A DNA stretch of 64,000 bases from Microbacterium sp. SORGH_AS_1204 (GTDB lineage: Bacteria; Actinomycetota; Actinomycetes; Actinomycetales; Microbacteriaceae): NCBI RefSeq assembly GCF_030818935.1, contig NZ_JAUTBD010000001.1, positions 1,178,001 to 1,242,000 on the forward strand. The letters are read 5' to 3'. Positions 52,053-60,698 of the stretch are shown here, in pieces. The number at the start of each line of letters is the position of its first letter. The first letter of the stretch is position 1. The notes under the pieces are model-generated. The model saw nothing but the letters and a program-made list of their open reading frames with translations, was not told the DNA's origin and did no database searches. The position numbers were made by a program, and so were the translations under genes.

Positions 52053-52891
52053 CAGCCCTCCGTCCGTTCGGGGTCCGTGGCCGTGGCGGAGACGAAACCG
52101 AGGCGGGCGAGGTCATCGTCGGCGTCGCGGGGTTCGTCGGTCGTGGACGCCGGGGGATGCGGGGCCGTCTCCCGCCGGTCGCGGCGCGTGAGGGGTTCGA
52201 GCGTCGGGTCGTCGACCGCCGTCAGCACGCCCCGCTCGAGCCGGAAGTGCCGGCGGGCACGTCGGGCGATGGTGGGGTCGTGCGTGATCGTCACCTGCGC
52301 GGCCCCCGTGCGGGCGGCGACGTCGTCGATCAGCTCCATGACGCTCTGGCCGGTGTCGAGGTCCAACGCGCCGGTCGGCTCGTCGGCGAGGATCAGGCGC
52401 GGACCGCGCACCAGGGAGCGGGCGATGGCGACGCGCTGCTGCTCACCGCCGGACAGGCGGTCGGGCATGCTGCTGAGACGGTGACCCAGCCCCACGAGCT
52501 CGAGCATCTCGGCGGCGATCCGCTTGCGGCGCCAGAACGTACGGCCGGTCGAGTACAGCAGCGGCATCGTCACGTTCTCGAGCGCCGTGCGCCCGGGGAG
52601 CAGATTGAACTGCTGGAAGACGAACCCGATGGCGGCCCCCCGCAGCCGGTCGCGTTTCGCGGCGGAGTACGCCTTGACCGGGCGGTCGTCGAAGGTGATC
52701 TCGCCGCTGGTGGGGAGGTCGAGAAGCCCCAGCATGTTCAACAGGGTCGACTTGCCCGACCCCGATCGCCCGACGATCGACACGTGATCACCGGGATCGA
52801 TCTCGAGATCGATGCCCGACAGGATCGTCAGCGCAGGCTGATCGGGCGGGATCACCGTGCGGGTGACCTCGCGCAGCGTGAGCAGGCTCAC
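52052..52891 (-). CDS. ABC transporter ATPase, MacB/LolD type
   Basis: 279 residues from a GTG at 52889-52891 that overlaps the adaptor's stop (GTGA). Walker A VGRSGSGKST, Q-loop FVFQQFNLLPGRTALENV, signature LSGGEQQRVAIARSL and Walker B LILADEPTGALD are all intact and of the LolD/MacB class. A disordered acidic tail of about 50 residues follows. It works with the permease downstream. Confidence 0.93.
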   Translation of the reverse strand: MSLLTLREVTRTVIPPDQPALTILSGIDLEIDPGDHVSIVGRSGSGKSTLLNMLGLLDLPTSGEITFDDRPVKAYSAAKRDRLRGAAIGFVFQQFNLLPGRTALENVTMPLLYSTGRTFWRRKRIAAEMLELVGLGHRLSSMPDRLSGGEQQRVAIARSLVRGPRLILADEPTGALDLDTGQSVMELIDDVAARTGAAQVTITHDPTIARRARRHFRLERGVLTAVDDPTLEPLTRRDRRETAPHPPASTTDEPRDADDDLARLGFVSATATDPERTEG

Positions 52892-53973
52892 GACGCGGGG
52901 GCCTGGTCGCAGAACATCGAGCCGTCGGGATAGACGGTGCATCCGTCGTCGGGAACCGACAGCGCGCCGGGAGCGAACTCGAGGATCTCGTCTCCGTCGT
53001 TCAGTCCCTCGGTGATCTGCACCTGCGTGCCGTCGGTGAGGCCGAGGGCGACCGGGCGCTCCTCGGTGGAGCCGTCGGCCGCGGTCACCCAGACGGTGCC
53101 GCTCTGCGCGGCACCCCGCACGGCGGTGGTGGGAACGACCAGCACGTTCTCGGCGCGGCCGCCCGCGATGGTCATCTCGGCGGCGAGCCCGGAGAAGACG
53201 GTGACGTCTCCCGGAACGGAGCACGTGGCCGTCGTGCCCGAGCCCGTCGTGCCCGATGCCGTCCCGCTGGCGGCGTCGGCCGCGCCGGTGCCCGCGCCGT
53301 CGCCGCCGGTGCTGCCGGCCAGCGGCGTCGTGATGCGCAGGTTGCCGCAGGTGAAGGCCGCGGGGCCGCCGGTGATGGTCACCGACGCCTCGGTCGGCCG
53401 GTCGAGCAGGCGGTACTGCTGCGCGGGCTCGAGCGTTCCCGTCACGGAGAAGGTGGGGGGAGCCACGGTACCGGCCGTCATACCGATCGTGACCTCCTGG
53501 CCGGCGATGACCGACAGCGAGCTGAGCGTGCCCGCGGCGGGCGCCGTGACCTCGACGTAGCGGAAGATCGCCGGCTTCGTCTTGCCCTCGGCATCGACGC
53601 TGTCGGCGGGGTCGCGCTCGATCGGCACCTTCACGTCAAAGACGACGTCGCCCTGGGCGACGGTGGCACCCTGCGCGACGAAGATCTTGTTCACGGTGCC
53701 CGCCGCCGTCGCCTTCATGGGCACGGCGGCATCGGCCGAGACCGTGGCCTTCAGCACGACGTCGTTGGTGATGGTGCCGAGGGCTGCGACCGTGCGCGGC
53801 TCGACGATCGCCCCCGTGGGCACGGCCGGCGAGGCGTCGGCGGGCCGATCGGGGAAGAACGCCAGTTTGATCAGCGCGGCCGCCACGAGGGCCACCAGAA
53901 GAAGACGCAGAATCGGAAAGACCCACGTGCGTGCGATCCCCATGAAACCCCCCGGAACGGAAACCGTCGTCAT
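52888..53973 (-). CDS. HlyD/MacA-type membrane-fusion adaptor protein
   Basis: 361 residues. One N-terminal membrane anchor (about residues 15-40). The lipoyl/biotinyl half-motifs are TVNKIFVAQGATVAQGDVVF and FRYVEVTAPAAGTLSSL; a beta-barrel domain contains two cysteines (FTCGNL and TATCSVPGD) that could form a disulphide, around a Gly/Ala/Thr-rich loop. The C-terminus ends with ITEGLNDGDEILEFAPGAL. In Gram-positives such adaptors assist MacB-like exporters at the outer face. First gene of the operon. Confidence 0.88.
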   Translation of the reverse strand: MTTVSVPGGFMGIARTWVFPILRLLLVALVAAALIKLAFFPDRPADASPAVPTGAIVEPRTVAALGTITNDVVLKATVSADAAVPMKATAAGTVNKIFVAQGATVAQGDVVFDVKVPIERDPADSVDAEGKTKPAIFRYVEVTAPAAGTLSSLSVIAGQEVTIGMTAGTVAPPTFSVTGTLEPAQQYRLLDRPTEASVTITGGPAAFTCGNLRITTPLAGSTGGDGAGTGAADAASGTASGTTGSGTTATCSVPGDVTVFSGLAAEMTIAGGRAENVLVVPTTAVRGAAQSGTVWVTAADGSTEERPVALGLTDGTQVQITEGLNDGDEILEFAPGALSVPDDGCTVYPDGSMFCDQAPAS

Positions 53974-54126
53974 CGAACGCTCCCCACCCTAGGGGGCCGG
54001 AGGCGGAGCCGACGCGCACAGCTCATCCGCTGCGGCGGTTCCGGCCGGACGCAGCCGGCGAGGTTCATCCTTTCGGGTGAGCCTGCGATCGCCGGCGGGT
54101 GCGGGTCGAGAGGGGCTTCGGACGAC

Positions 54127-54172
54127 GGATGCCACGACCCCGGCCGCGGTGGGCGGCGGGGCCGTGGCATCC
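54127..54172 (-). terminator. Hairpin after the APC permease
   Basis: GGATGCCACG...CGTGGCATCC forms a stem of about 16 bp with one mismatch, about 17-60 bases past the permease stop (54189) on the minus strand. No U-run follows, so termination strength is uncertain. Confidence 0.5.
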
Positions 54173-54188
54173 GGTGCTTGCTCTGCTC

Positions 54189-55679
54189 TCACTCCTTCGG
54201 GGGAGCGACCACGCGCGGGGCGAGGAATTCGCCCGTGCCGAGCCGAGAGTTGCGGCGCGAGTACGCGAAGTAGATCGCGAAACCGAGGGCGAGCCAGATG
54301 AGGAAGCGCAGCCAGGTCTCGACCGACAGGTTGAGCATCAGGTACGTGCAGATGAGCGCCGACAGGATCGGCAGCACCGGGCTCAGCGGCACGCGGAATC
54401 CGCGCTTGAGGTCGGGACGCTTGCGACGCAGCACCAGCACGCCGATGGAAACGAGCACGAACGCCGAGAGGGTTCCGATGTTGACCATCTCTTCGAGCAC
54501 GCCGATGGGGGTGAGACCCGCCACGACCGCCACGATCACGGTGACGAGCAGCGAGATGACCCACGGGGTGCGGAAACGCGGGTGCACCTTCGCGAGACCG
54601 CCCGGCAGCAGCCGGTCGCGCGACATCGCGAAGATGATGCGGGTCGCGCCGATCATCAGGGTGAGTACCACGGTGGTGAGGCCCGCGACGGCGCCGGCGG
54701 CGATCACGGTCGCCATCCACGTCTGCCCGTGGAAGGCGAAGGCGTTCGCGAGCGCCGCAGACGGGTTCAGTTCGCTGTAGGGGACCATGCCCGTCACGAC
54801 GACCGCGACGGCGCAGTAGAGGATCGTGCAGATCACGAGCGACGCGATGATGCCGATGGGCAGGTCGCGCTGCGGGCGCTTGGTCTCCTCGGCCGTGGTG
54901 GCCACGACGTCGAAGCCGATGTAGGCGAAGAACACCAGCGCGGCACCGGCGAGGATGCCGCCCACACCGAAGGTGGCGGGTTCCAGGCCCGACAGGAACT
55001 GCAGCAGCGGCTGCGTGAGGCCCGACGTCGACTCGGTGGGCACCGATTGCGGCACGAAGGGCGTGTAGTTCGCGGGGTTGATGAACATGATGCCCGCGAT
55101 GATGACGAAGAGGACGATGAAGAGCTTGACCGCGACGAGGACGAGGTTGACGCGCAGCGATTCTTTGATGCCGAGGGTCATCAGGCCGCCGAGCACGAGC
55201 ACCAGCAGGATCGCGGGCAGGTCCACGACACCGCCGTACGAGATCGCCTCGGGAAGGACGATGCCGATCTGCTGGAGGAAGGTGCCGAGGTAGGCGCTCC
55301 ACCCCTGTGCGACGACGCTCGCCCCGAGGAACATCTCGAGGATGAGGTCCCAGCCGATGATCCACGCGAAGAGCTCGCCGAGCGAGGCGTAAGAGAAGGT
55401 GTACGCCGATCCCGACACGGGGACGGTCGAGGCGAACTCCGCGTAGCACATGGCGGCGAGACCGCAGGCGATGGCCGCGATGATGAAGCTGATGACGACG
55501 GCCGGTCCGGCGACGTCGTGAGCGGCACGGCCGGTCAGGGTGAAGATGCCGGCACCGATCACGACGCCCACGCCGAAGACGGTCAGGTCGACGGCGGTCA
55601 GCGACTTCTTGAGCCGGAACTCCGGCTCGTCGGTGTCGGCGATGGACTGCTCCACCGACTTGGTACGGAAAAGGCTCAC
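54189..55679 (-). CDS. APC-family amino acid permease (cationic amino acid transporter-like)
   Basis: 496 residues, about twelve to thirteen membrane helices. The first is preceded by FRLKKSLTAVDLTVFGVGVV and contains IGAGIFTLTGRAA, the unwound substrate-binding helix of APC carriers. The subsequent MCYAEFASTVPVSGSAYTFS is the conserved helix 3 region of CAT/YhdG-type permeases. It likely imports an amino acid by proton symport. It is divergent from lsr2, with about 170 bp between. Confidence 0.9.
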   Translation of the reverse strand: MSLFRTKSVEQSIADTDEPEFRLKKSLTAVDLTVFGVGVVIGAGIFTLTGRAAHDVAGPAVVISFIIAAIACGLAAMCYAEFASTVPVSGSAYTFSYASLGELFAWIIGWDLILEMFLGASVVAQGWSAYLGTFLQQIGIVLPEAISYGGVVDLPAILLVLVLGGLMTLGIKESLRVNLVLVAVKLFIVLFVIIAGIMFINPANYTPFVPQSVPTESTSGLTQPLLQFLSGLEPATFGVGGILAGAALVFFAYIGFDVVATTAEETKRPQRDLPIGIIASLVICTILYCAVAVVVTGMVPYSELNPSAALANAFAFHGQTWMATVIAAGAVAGLTTVVLTLMIGATRIIFAMSRDRLLPGGLAKVHPRFRTPWVISLLVTVIVAVVAGLTPIGVLEEMVNIGTLSAFVLVSIGVLVLRRKRPDLKRGFRVPLSPVLPILSALICTYLMLNLSVETWLRFLIWLALGFAIYFAYSRRNSRLGTGEFLAPRVVAPPKE

Positions 55680-55790
55680 GCGGTGCTTCCTCTGTCTCGG
55701 GCAGCGCCCGGGGAGCGGACACCACCCCCGGAGGATAGTCGCTCGCGCGCCTCCTGCCTATCCGTCGACGTGCGCGCGCCCGCGATGATG

Positions 55791-55848
55791 ACACACAATT
55801 CGCGATGTCGTGTGTATCAATTCCAATAGGTGTATTCTTTTATGCATT
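55791..55848 (+). promoter_or_regulatory. AT-rich promoter region of the first lsr2 gene
   Basis: The bases just before the start codon are sharply more AT-rich than the surroundings (for example TATTCTTTTATGCATT at 55833-55848) and contain an inverted repeat ACACAC-N13-GTGTGT (55791-55815). Lsr2 binds AT-rich DNA, so autoregulation is plausible. No clear ribosome site precedes the ATG. Confidence 0.45.
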
Positions 55849-56196
55849 ATGGCTATGAAGCACATCACCCACCTCGTGGATGACCTCGACGGCACAGTTC
55901 TCGAAGACGGTCAGGGAAAGCAGATCACGTTCTCAGTCGAGGGGCGTGCCTATGAGATCGACCTTTCCGATCGCAATGCAGACAAATTCTTTTCGGCGAT
56001 CGCCCCCTACGTGGATGCCGCTCGCTCGGTATCGCGCGGGAACTCGGCGCCTCGTCGTGGACGCGCGGCACGTCGTCCGAGCGACGTCGATCTCGGCGCC
56101 GTCCGCGAATGGGCGCGCGCGAACGGACACACCGTGAGCGACCGCGGTCGTGTGCCCGGAACCGTCCTCGACGCCTATAACGAAGCGAATTCCTGA
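55849..56196 (+). CDS. lsr2: Lsr2-family nucleoid-associated protein (copy 1)
   Basis: 115 residues: [20 protein letters not shown], then the beta-sheet dimerisation domain ([21 protein letters not shown]) and the C-terminal DNA-binding domain [20 protein letters not shown], whose RGR loop inserts into the minor groove of AT-rich DNA. Lsr2 silences foreign genes in Actinobacteria, in the manner of H-NS. A second lsr2 lies 860 bp downstream. I use the ATG at 55849 because it aligns with the MAKKH start of the paralogue. Confidence 0.95.
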   Translation: MAMKHITHLVDDLDGTVLEDGQGKQITFSVEGRAYEIDLSDRNADKFFSAIAPYVDAARSVSRGNSAPRRGRAARRPSDVDLGAVREWARANGHTVSDRGRVPGTVLDAYNEANS

Positions 56197-56224
56197 CTTT
56201 CGTCGGGACACGTCCGAAACGGAC

Positions 56225-56971
56225 ATGCCCGTCCGATTGGCGTCGGGCGCCGTCACGCAATTCGCGGTGCTCGACGCGCTTCTCGCCGGTGTGTATTCGC
56301 AGGGATCACCGGCCGCAGATGTGAGGGCCGCCGGCGACACCGGCGTGGGGTGCTGCGAGGGGCTCGGCGGCGAGGTCGTCATCGTCGACGGCGAAGTGTG
56401 GGAGTGCACGGCCGACGCCCCGCCGCGCCCGATGGCCGACGATGAGTTCCTGCCGTTCGTCGACGTCTGTCGTCTCGGGGACGCTCGCGCCGACCCGGTC
56501 GCCGACCTCGACCTCGCCGGCCTGGACGCGGCGGTGCAGGAGCGCCTGCTCAGTCGCAACCTCTTCCATGCGGTGCGGGTCGACGGCGTCTTCGCCCACG
56601 TCCTCACGCGTGTCACGCATCGTCAGCGACCGCCTTTCCGGCCGCTCGCCGACGTCGCGGCGAAGCAGCTCGAGACCACCACTCGTGAATGCGCGGGATC
56701 TCTCATCGGATTCTGGCTGCCGCGCCTCTATCAGGGCATCACGGTGGCGGGTCTGCATCTGCATTTCCTCAGCGACGACCGCAGCATCGGGGGGCATGTG
56801 CTGGATGTCAGCGTTCACGAGGGTGGGCTCCGACTCTCGGCGTTCGCCGACCTTCATCTTCGGCTGCCCCGCGACGGTGAATTCCTTGCGACGGAACTCA
56901 CGCATGACGATGACCATCGGATCGTCGCGGTCGAGAGCAGCGGCGGAACGGCGGCTTCTGCACAAGAATGA
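56225..56971 (+). CDS. budA: Alpha-acetolactate decarboxylase
   Basis: 248 residues. The zinc site is clear: YQGITVAGLHLHFLSDDRSI then GGHVLD (His178, His180, His191). The enzyme converts acetolactate to acetoin, diverting pyruvate from branched-chain amino acid synthesis and limiting acid. It starts 28 bases after lsr2 and ends 88 bases before the second lsr2, an unusual setting; co-transcription with the upstream lsr2 is likely. No acetolactate synthase gene is near. Confidence 0.93.
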   Translation: MPVRLASGAVTQFAVLDALLAGVYSQGSPAADVRAAGDTGVGCCEGLGGEVVIVDGEVWECTADAPPRPMADDEFLPFVDVCRLGDARADPVADLDLAGLDAAVQERLLSRNLFHAVRVDGVFAHVLTRVTHRQRPPFRPLADVAAKQLETTTRECAGSLIGFWLPRLYQGITVAGLHLHFLSDDRSIGGHVLDVSVHEGGLRLSAFADLHLRLPRDGEFLATELTHDDDHRIVAVESSGGTAASAQE

Positions 56972-57059
56972 CGCCGCCGTCGGGATTGTGGGCGAATAAG
57001 AGGGTGAATTCTCATTGCATCCGGCGGCTCGGTTGTGGCGAGCGCCCTAAGGTCGGCGC

Positions 57060-57398
57060 ATGGCGAAAAAGCACTTCACACAGGTAATCGACGATCTCGA
57101 CGGATCGGTCATCGACGATGGCGCGACCGTGCAGTTCTCGTTCGACGGGCGCGCGTACGAGATCGATCTGTCGACGCAGAATGCCGAGAAGATGCGTGAC
57201 GCGCTCCGGCCGTACATCACCGCCGGTCGCAGCGCCGAATCGCACCATGCCCTGCCCCGGCGCACGCCGCGTGGCCGTGCGATTCCGTCGAGAGATCTCG
57301 CTGATGTGCGGTCCTGGGCCCAGAAGAACGGGCATTCCGTCAATACGCGGGGGCGAATCTCCGCCGCGGTCCTCGAGGCGTACGACGCCGCCCACTGA
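57060..57398 (+). CDS. lsr2: Lsr2-family nucleoid-associated protein (copy 2)
   Basis: 112 residues, MAKKHFTQVIDDLDGSVIDD, followed by the same dimerisation strands ([20 protein letters not shown]) and a DNA-binding domain VRSWAQKNGHSVNTRGRISA with the RGR motif. It is about half identical to copy 1, so the two are old paralogues, not a recent duplication. A strong terminator follows. Confidence 0.95.
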   Translation: MAKKHFTQVIDDLDGSVIDDGATVQFSFDGRAYEIDLSTQNAEKMRDALRPYITAGRSAESHHALPRRTPRGRAIPSRDLADVRSWAQKNGHSVNTRGRISAAVLEAYDAAH

Positions 57399-57409
57399 TC
57401 GCGAAGAGG

Positions 57410-57448
57410 GAACCGGATGCCGCGGGCTGGTGGCATCCGGTTCTCTCG
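57410..57448 (+). terminator. Terminator after the second lsr2 gene
   Basis: A perfect 12-bp stem GAACCGGATGCC/GGCATCCGGTTC with a 10-base loop and TCTCGT after it, 12 bases past the stop codon. Confidence 0.8.
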
Positions 57449-57625
57449 TGCATCGTCGAGGCGGCCCCGTCGAGAAGTCGGCCTCGTCGGGCGGTTGAGC
57501 GTCAAGCCGTACGCGTAGATCCTCGGACGACGCTCGGGGCAGTGGCGACGGTGCGCGGAGTCCTCGGGCGCCACCCGATGTCGTCTTCTCGCAGTCGGTT
57601 CAGGTCGTCGCGCGCAGTCGGTGGG

Positions 57626-58699
57626 TCAGACGAGGGCGGTGCTGCAAGCCCCCACCGCGAGGCGCTCGGCGGCCAGTCCTTCGGCCGCTGCCAGCGGGGT
57701 GACCCGGCGGGCATCCGCCTCATCGAAGACGCGGCGGATCGTGTCGCCGATCGCCGCGACCCGACCCATGATCTCGTCCATCGTGCCGCGCTGCTTCGCG
57801 ACGCCGTCGAGGTAGATCACCCCGCCGGCGTTCACGACGAAGTCCGGCGCATACAGGATGCCGCGCTGCGCCAGGCGGTCGGCACCCGAACGCTCGGCCA
57901 GCGGGTTGTTGGCGGGGCCGCACACCGCGCGGGCATCGAGGGCGTCGATGACGTCGTCGGTGAGCACACCGCCGATACCGGCGGGCACGAAGACGTCGGC
58001 GGCGACGAGGTGCGCCTCGCTCGGCTCGACCCACGCGGCGCCGAGGTCGGCGGCCAGCGCCCGCTTCGCGGGGTTGACGTCGGTGACGGTCAGGGCCGCG
58101 TGCTCGGAAGCGAGGCGTTCGGCCAGACGGCCTCCGACCTGGCCGAGACCGGCGATGGTGATGCGGCGGCCGGCGACGTCGGCGGTGCCCACCGCGCGTT
58201 CGAGCGTGGCGACGAGCGAGGCGTAGACGCCGAGGCTCGTGGGCCCCGCGGGCTCACCGGAGCCGCCCACCGAATCGGGCAGCCCGACCACGTGCGCGGT
58301 GCGCTCGCTGACGACCAGCATGTCGTCGGTCGTCGATCCCACGTCTTCGGCCGTGCGGTACAGACCGCCCAGGCTCTCGACCGCGTCACCGAGGTCGAGG
58401 AAGGCCGCGCGGCGGCGGTCGGCGTCGAGCACGGTGCCCTCGGGCAGACAGATGACGCTCTTGCCGCCACCGGCGTCGAGTCCGGCAGCGGCGTTCTTCA
58501 ACGTCATGGCGGCCGACAGGCGCAGGGCATCGCCGAGCGCGTCGGTCCACGAGGGGTAGGTCCACAAGCGGGCACCGCCGAGGGCGGAGCCGAGCACGGA
58601 GGAGTGCAGCGCCACGGCGACGAACAGACCGCTGCGTCGTCCCGTGATCACCTCCACACGTTCGTGCGTGAAATCGGGCAGGGGCAGAGCGTTGGTCAT
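57626..58699 (-). CDS. Leu/Glu/Phe/Val dehydrogenase (leucine dehydrogenase type)
   Basis: 357 residues. The catalytic lysine lies in LKNAAAGLDAGGGKSVI and the NAD-binding Rossmann motif in IAGLGQVGGRLAERL. C-terminal segments PADVFVPAGIGGVL, CGPANNPLAE and DFVVNAGGVIYL are characteristic of the family. It interconverts branched-chain amino acids and their 2-keto acids with NAD. The ATG at 58697-58699 is the true start; the open frame runs on for over 2 kb into repeat DNA upstream, which is spurious. Confidence 0.92.
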   Translation of the reverse strand: MTNALPLPDFTHERVEVITGRRSGLFVAVALHSSVLGSALGGARLWTYPSWTDALGDALRLSAAMTLKNAAAGLDAGGGKSVICLPEGTVLDADRRRAAFLDLGDAVESLGGLYRTAEDVGSTTDDMLVVSERTAHVVGLPDSVGGSGEPAGPTSLGVYASLVATLERAVGTADVAGRRITIAGLGQVGGRLAERLASEHAALTVTDVNPAKRALAADLGAAWVEPSEAHLVAADVFVPAGIGGVLTDDVIDALDARAVCGPANNPLAERSGADRLAQRGILYAPDFVVNAGGVIYLDGVAKQRGTMDEIMGRVAAIGDTIRRVFDEADARRVTPLAAAEGLAAERLAVGACSTALV

Positions 58700-58785
58700 C
58701 GCGTTCCTTGTCGTCGGCCGCTTCGTGGGCGGCACTGTGCGGATGCCGCAACGTCGCGGCATCCGTCTCCATTGTGGCGCGCGTG

Positions 58786-58995
58786 GGCTGCGCATGCGAG
58801 GGCTGTGCGGGCGAGGGGTGTGGGCGCGAGGGGTGTGCGTGTGAGGGCTGTGCGGGCGAGGGCTGTGAGTGCGAGGGGTGGGCGTACGAGGGCTGCGCGC
58901 GTGAGGGCTGCCCTCGTGAGGGCTATGCGTGCGAGGGCTGTGCGCGTGAGGGGTGGGCGGGCGAGGGCTGTGGGCGCGAGGGGTGTGGGCGCGAG
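58786..58995. repeat. 15-bp minisatellite, 14 units
   Basis: Fourteen contiguous 15-bp units of the form GRSTGYGYRYGYGAG, for example GGCTGTGCGGGCGAG, with every unit ending GAG. The array lies in the divergent promoter region between the dehydrogenase (start 58699) and the YbaK-like gene (start 59142). Open frames through it give Cys- or Ala-rich pentapeptide repeats with no support as proteins. The rest of this gap (58700-58785 and 58996-59141) shows nothing else. Confidence 0.88.
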
Positions 58996-59141
58996 GGGTG
59001 GGTCGCCGGGCCGGGTCGTGTCGCGGGTGGGCGGCCGAGGTCGCACGCTCGTCGCGAGGCCACGCCGTCCCGCGGGCGGGAGCCGGTGACCTCGTGCGCA
59101 TCGCACGACCTCGTGGACGGGGCGCCCCTAGGCTGGCAGGC

Positions 59142-59618
59142 ATGACCGATGCGCTCCCCGCCCGCAGCCGTCTCGTCGCCGCCTCATTGCAGGCGGCGGG
59201 GATCCCCGGTGAGATCGTCGTGCTCCCGGATGCCGCGTCGACGGCCGCCCTCGCCGCGGCGGCACTCGGTGTCGAGGTCGGCGCCATCGCCAACAGCCTG
59301 GTGTTCTGGAGCGACGACGAGCCGCTGCTCGTCATGACCAGCGGCGCGCACCGCGTCGACACGGCGGCGCTCGCGCAGCGGCTCGGGCGGGGCGGCATCC
59401 GCCGGGCGACGCCCGAGCAGGTGCTCGCGGCGACGGGGCAGCCGATCGGGGGCGTCGCGCCGACCGGCCACCCGGCGCCGTTGACGACGATCGTGGATGA
59501 AGCGCTGTCGGCGTTCCCCGAGATCTGGGCCGCGGGTGGCACGCCGCACACGGTGTTCCCGCTGACCTTCGACGAGCTCGTGCGCCTGACGGGCGGTCCG
59601 GTGATGCGCGTCGCGTGA
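59142..59618 (+). CDS. YbaK/EbsC-family aminoacyl-tRNA deacylase-like protein
   Basis: 158 residues. The YbaK/ProX core is visible: GVEVGAIANSLVFWSDDEPL (the conserved Lys of YbaK is Asn here), VMTSGAHRVD, then IRRATPEQVLAATGQPIGGV and TIVDEALSAFPEIWAAGGTP, ending HTVFPLTFDEL. Members hydrolyse mischarged aminoacyl-tRNA in trans. The Lys-to-Asn change occurs in the K/N position of several subfamilies, so activity is likely but the specificity is open. Confidence 0.88.
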   Translation: MTDALPARSRLVAASLQAAGIPGEIVVLPDAASTAALAAAALGVEVGAIANSLVFWSDDEPLLVMTSGAHRVDTAALAQRLGRGGIRRATPEQVLAATGQPIGGVAPTGHPAPLTTIVDEALSAFPEIWAAGGTPHTVFPLTFDELVRLTGGPVMRVA

Positions 59619-60698
59619 GTGCCGAGGGTCGCCGGCGCGGGGCGCCGCCGGTCCGAAGGTGCCGGGGCGCGAAATGTGCAGTGGGGCGCATGGTGCCCGC
59701 CCCGGTGCACATTCCGTGCCCCGAGCCGTGATCGCGAGCCGACCGCGAGAGGTCGCGGGGAGCGCCATGGGCAGCGCCACCGACGAGACGGTGCGCTGAG
59801 GCGCGGGGGTTCGGGCGCGAGGACGCGGGGTTCGGGCGCTGAGGCGCGCAGGTTTGTGCGGCGGGGCGCGGGGCTTGGGCGCCGGGGCGCGGGGCCTGTG
59901 CGCCGAGGCGCGGTCGCCTTTGGTTTGGGGCGGGATCGGCCGGTTGGGGCGGGTGAATCACGCCCCGAGCCGCGGAATCTGCCCCAATCGGCGGGATCTG
60001 CCCCGAACCGGTGGTGGTGCGTGAGCACCGGGGCGGGGAATGTGCACCGGGGCGGGTGGTGTGCGCCCCGGTGCACGTATCGTGCCCCGAACCGGCGGGG
60101 GTGGGATGCCGCGGTGGTCGCGCGTGCCGCGGAGGGTTTGGGGCGGGATCGGCCGGTTGGGGCGGGTGTATCACGCCCCGAACGGCGGGATCTGCCCCGA
60201 ACCCGACTCGGTGGTGGTGCGTGAGCACCGGGGCGGGTGGTGTCCGCCCCAAGCGGGCAGGGGGATGCCGCGGTGGTCGCGCGTGCCGCGGAGGGTTTGG
60301 GGCGGGATCGGCCGGTTGGGGCGGGTGTATCACGCCCCGAACGGCGGGATCTGCCCCGAACCCGACTCGGTGGTGGTGCGTGAGCACCGGGGCGGGTGGT
60401 GTCCGCCCCAAGCGGGCAGGGGGATGCCGCGGTGGTCGCGAGTGCCGCGAAGGGTTTGGGGCGGGATCGGCCGGTTGGGGCGGGTGAATCACGCCCCGAG
60501 CGGCGGAATCTGCCCCGAACGGCGGGATCTGCCCCGAGCAGCGGGTCTGCCCCGAACGGCGGGATCTGCCCCGAACGGCGGCGATGCGTGAGCTCCGGGG
60601 CGGGGAATGCGCAGCGGGGCGGGCGGTGGGCGCCCCGGTGCACGTCGTGCACCCCGCACCGGCGGGGGCTCGGCAGCGGCGGCCGGCCGGCCTGTGCG
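59619..60698. repeat. Repeat field of about 1.1 kb: 159-bp tandem units and long hairpin elements
   Basis: Two virtually identical 159-bp units start at 60105 and 60264, with a third, diverging copy from 60423 and a related stretch from about 59925. Three copies of a ~65-70 bp element that folds on itself (GGGGCG...GTGCACCGGGGCG against CGCCCCGGTGCAC...TGCCCCG) lie at about 59660-59728, 60027-60095 and 60592-60662. Short direct repeats of the type CGGCGGGATCTGCCCCGAA occur between. No gene is supported; frames through it are repetitive Pro/Arg/His strings. Confidence 0.85.

Noticed and set aside
54099..55829. 576-codon frame antisense to the APC permease
   Set aside because: Extremely charged (Asp/Glu/His/Arg) sequence opposite a convincing membrane protein; a shadow.
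58708..59145. Cys-rich pentapeptide-repeat protein (EGCxx) that could suggest a metallothionein or RiPP precursor
   Set aside because: It is simply the translation of the 15-bp minisatellite, without ribosome site, leader or biosynthetic neighbours.
60105..60545. Repeat array considered as CRISPR
   Set aside because: Units are contiguous 159-bp copies with no unique spacers, and there are no cas genes.
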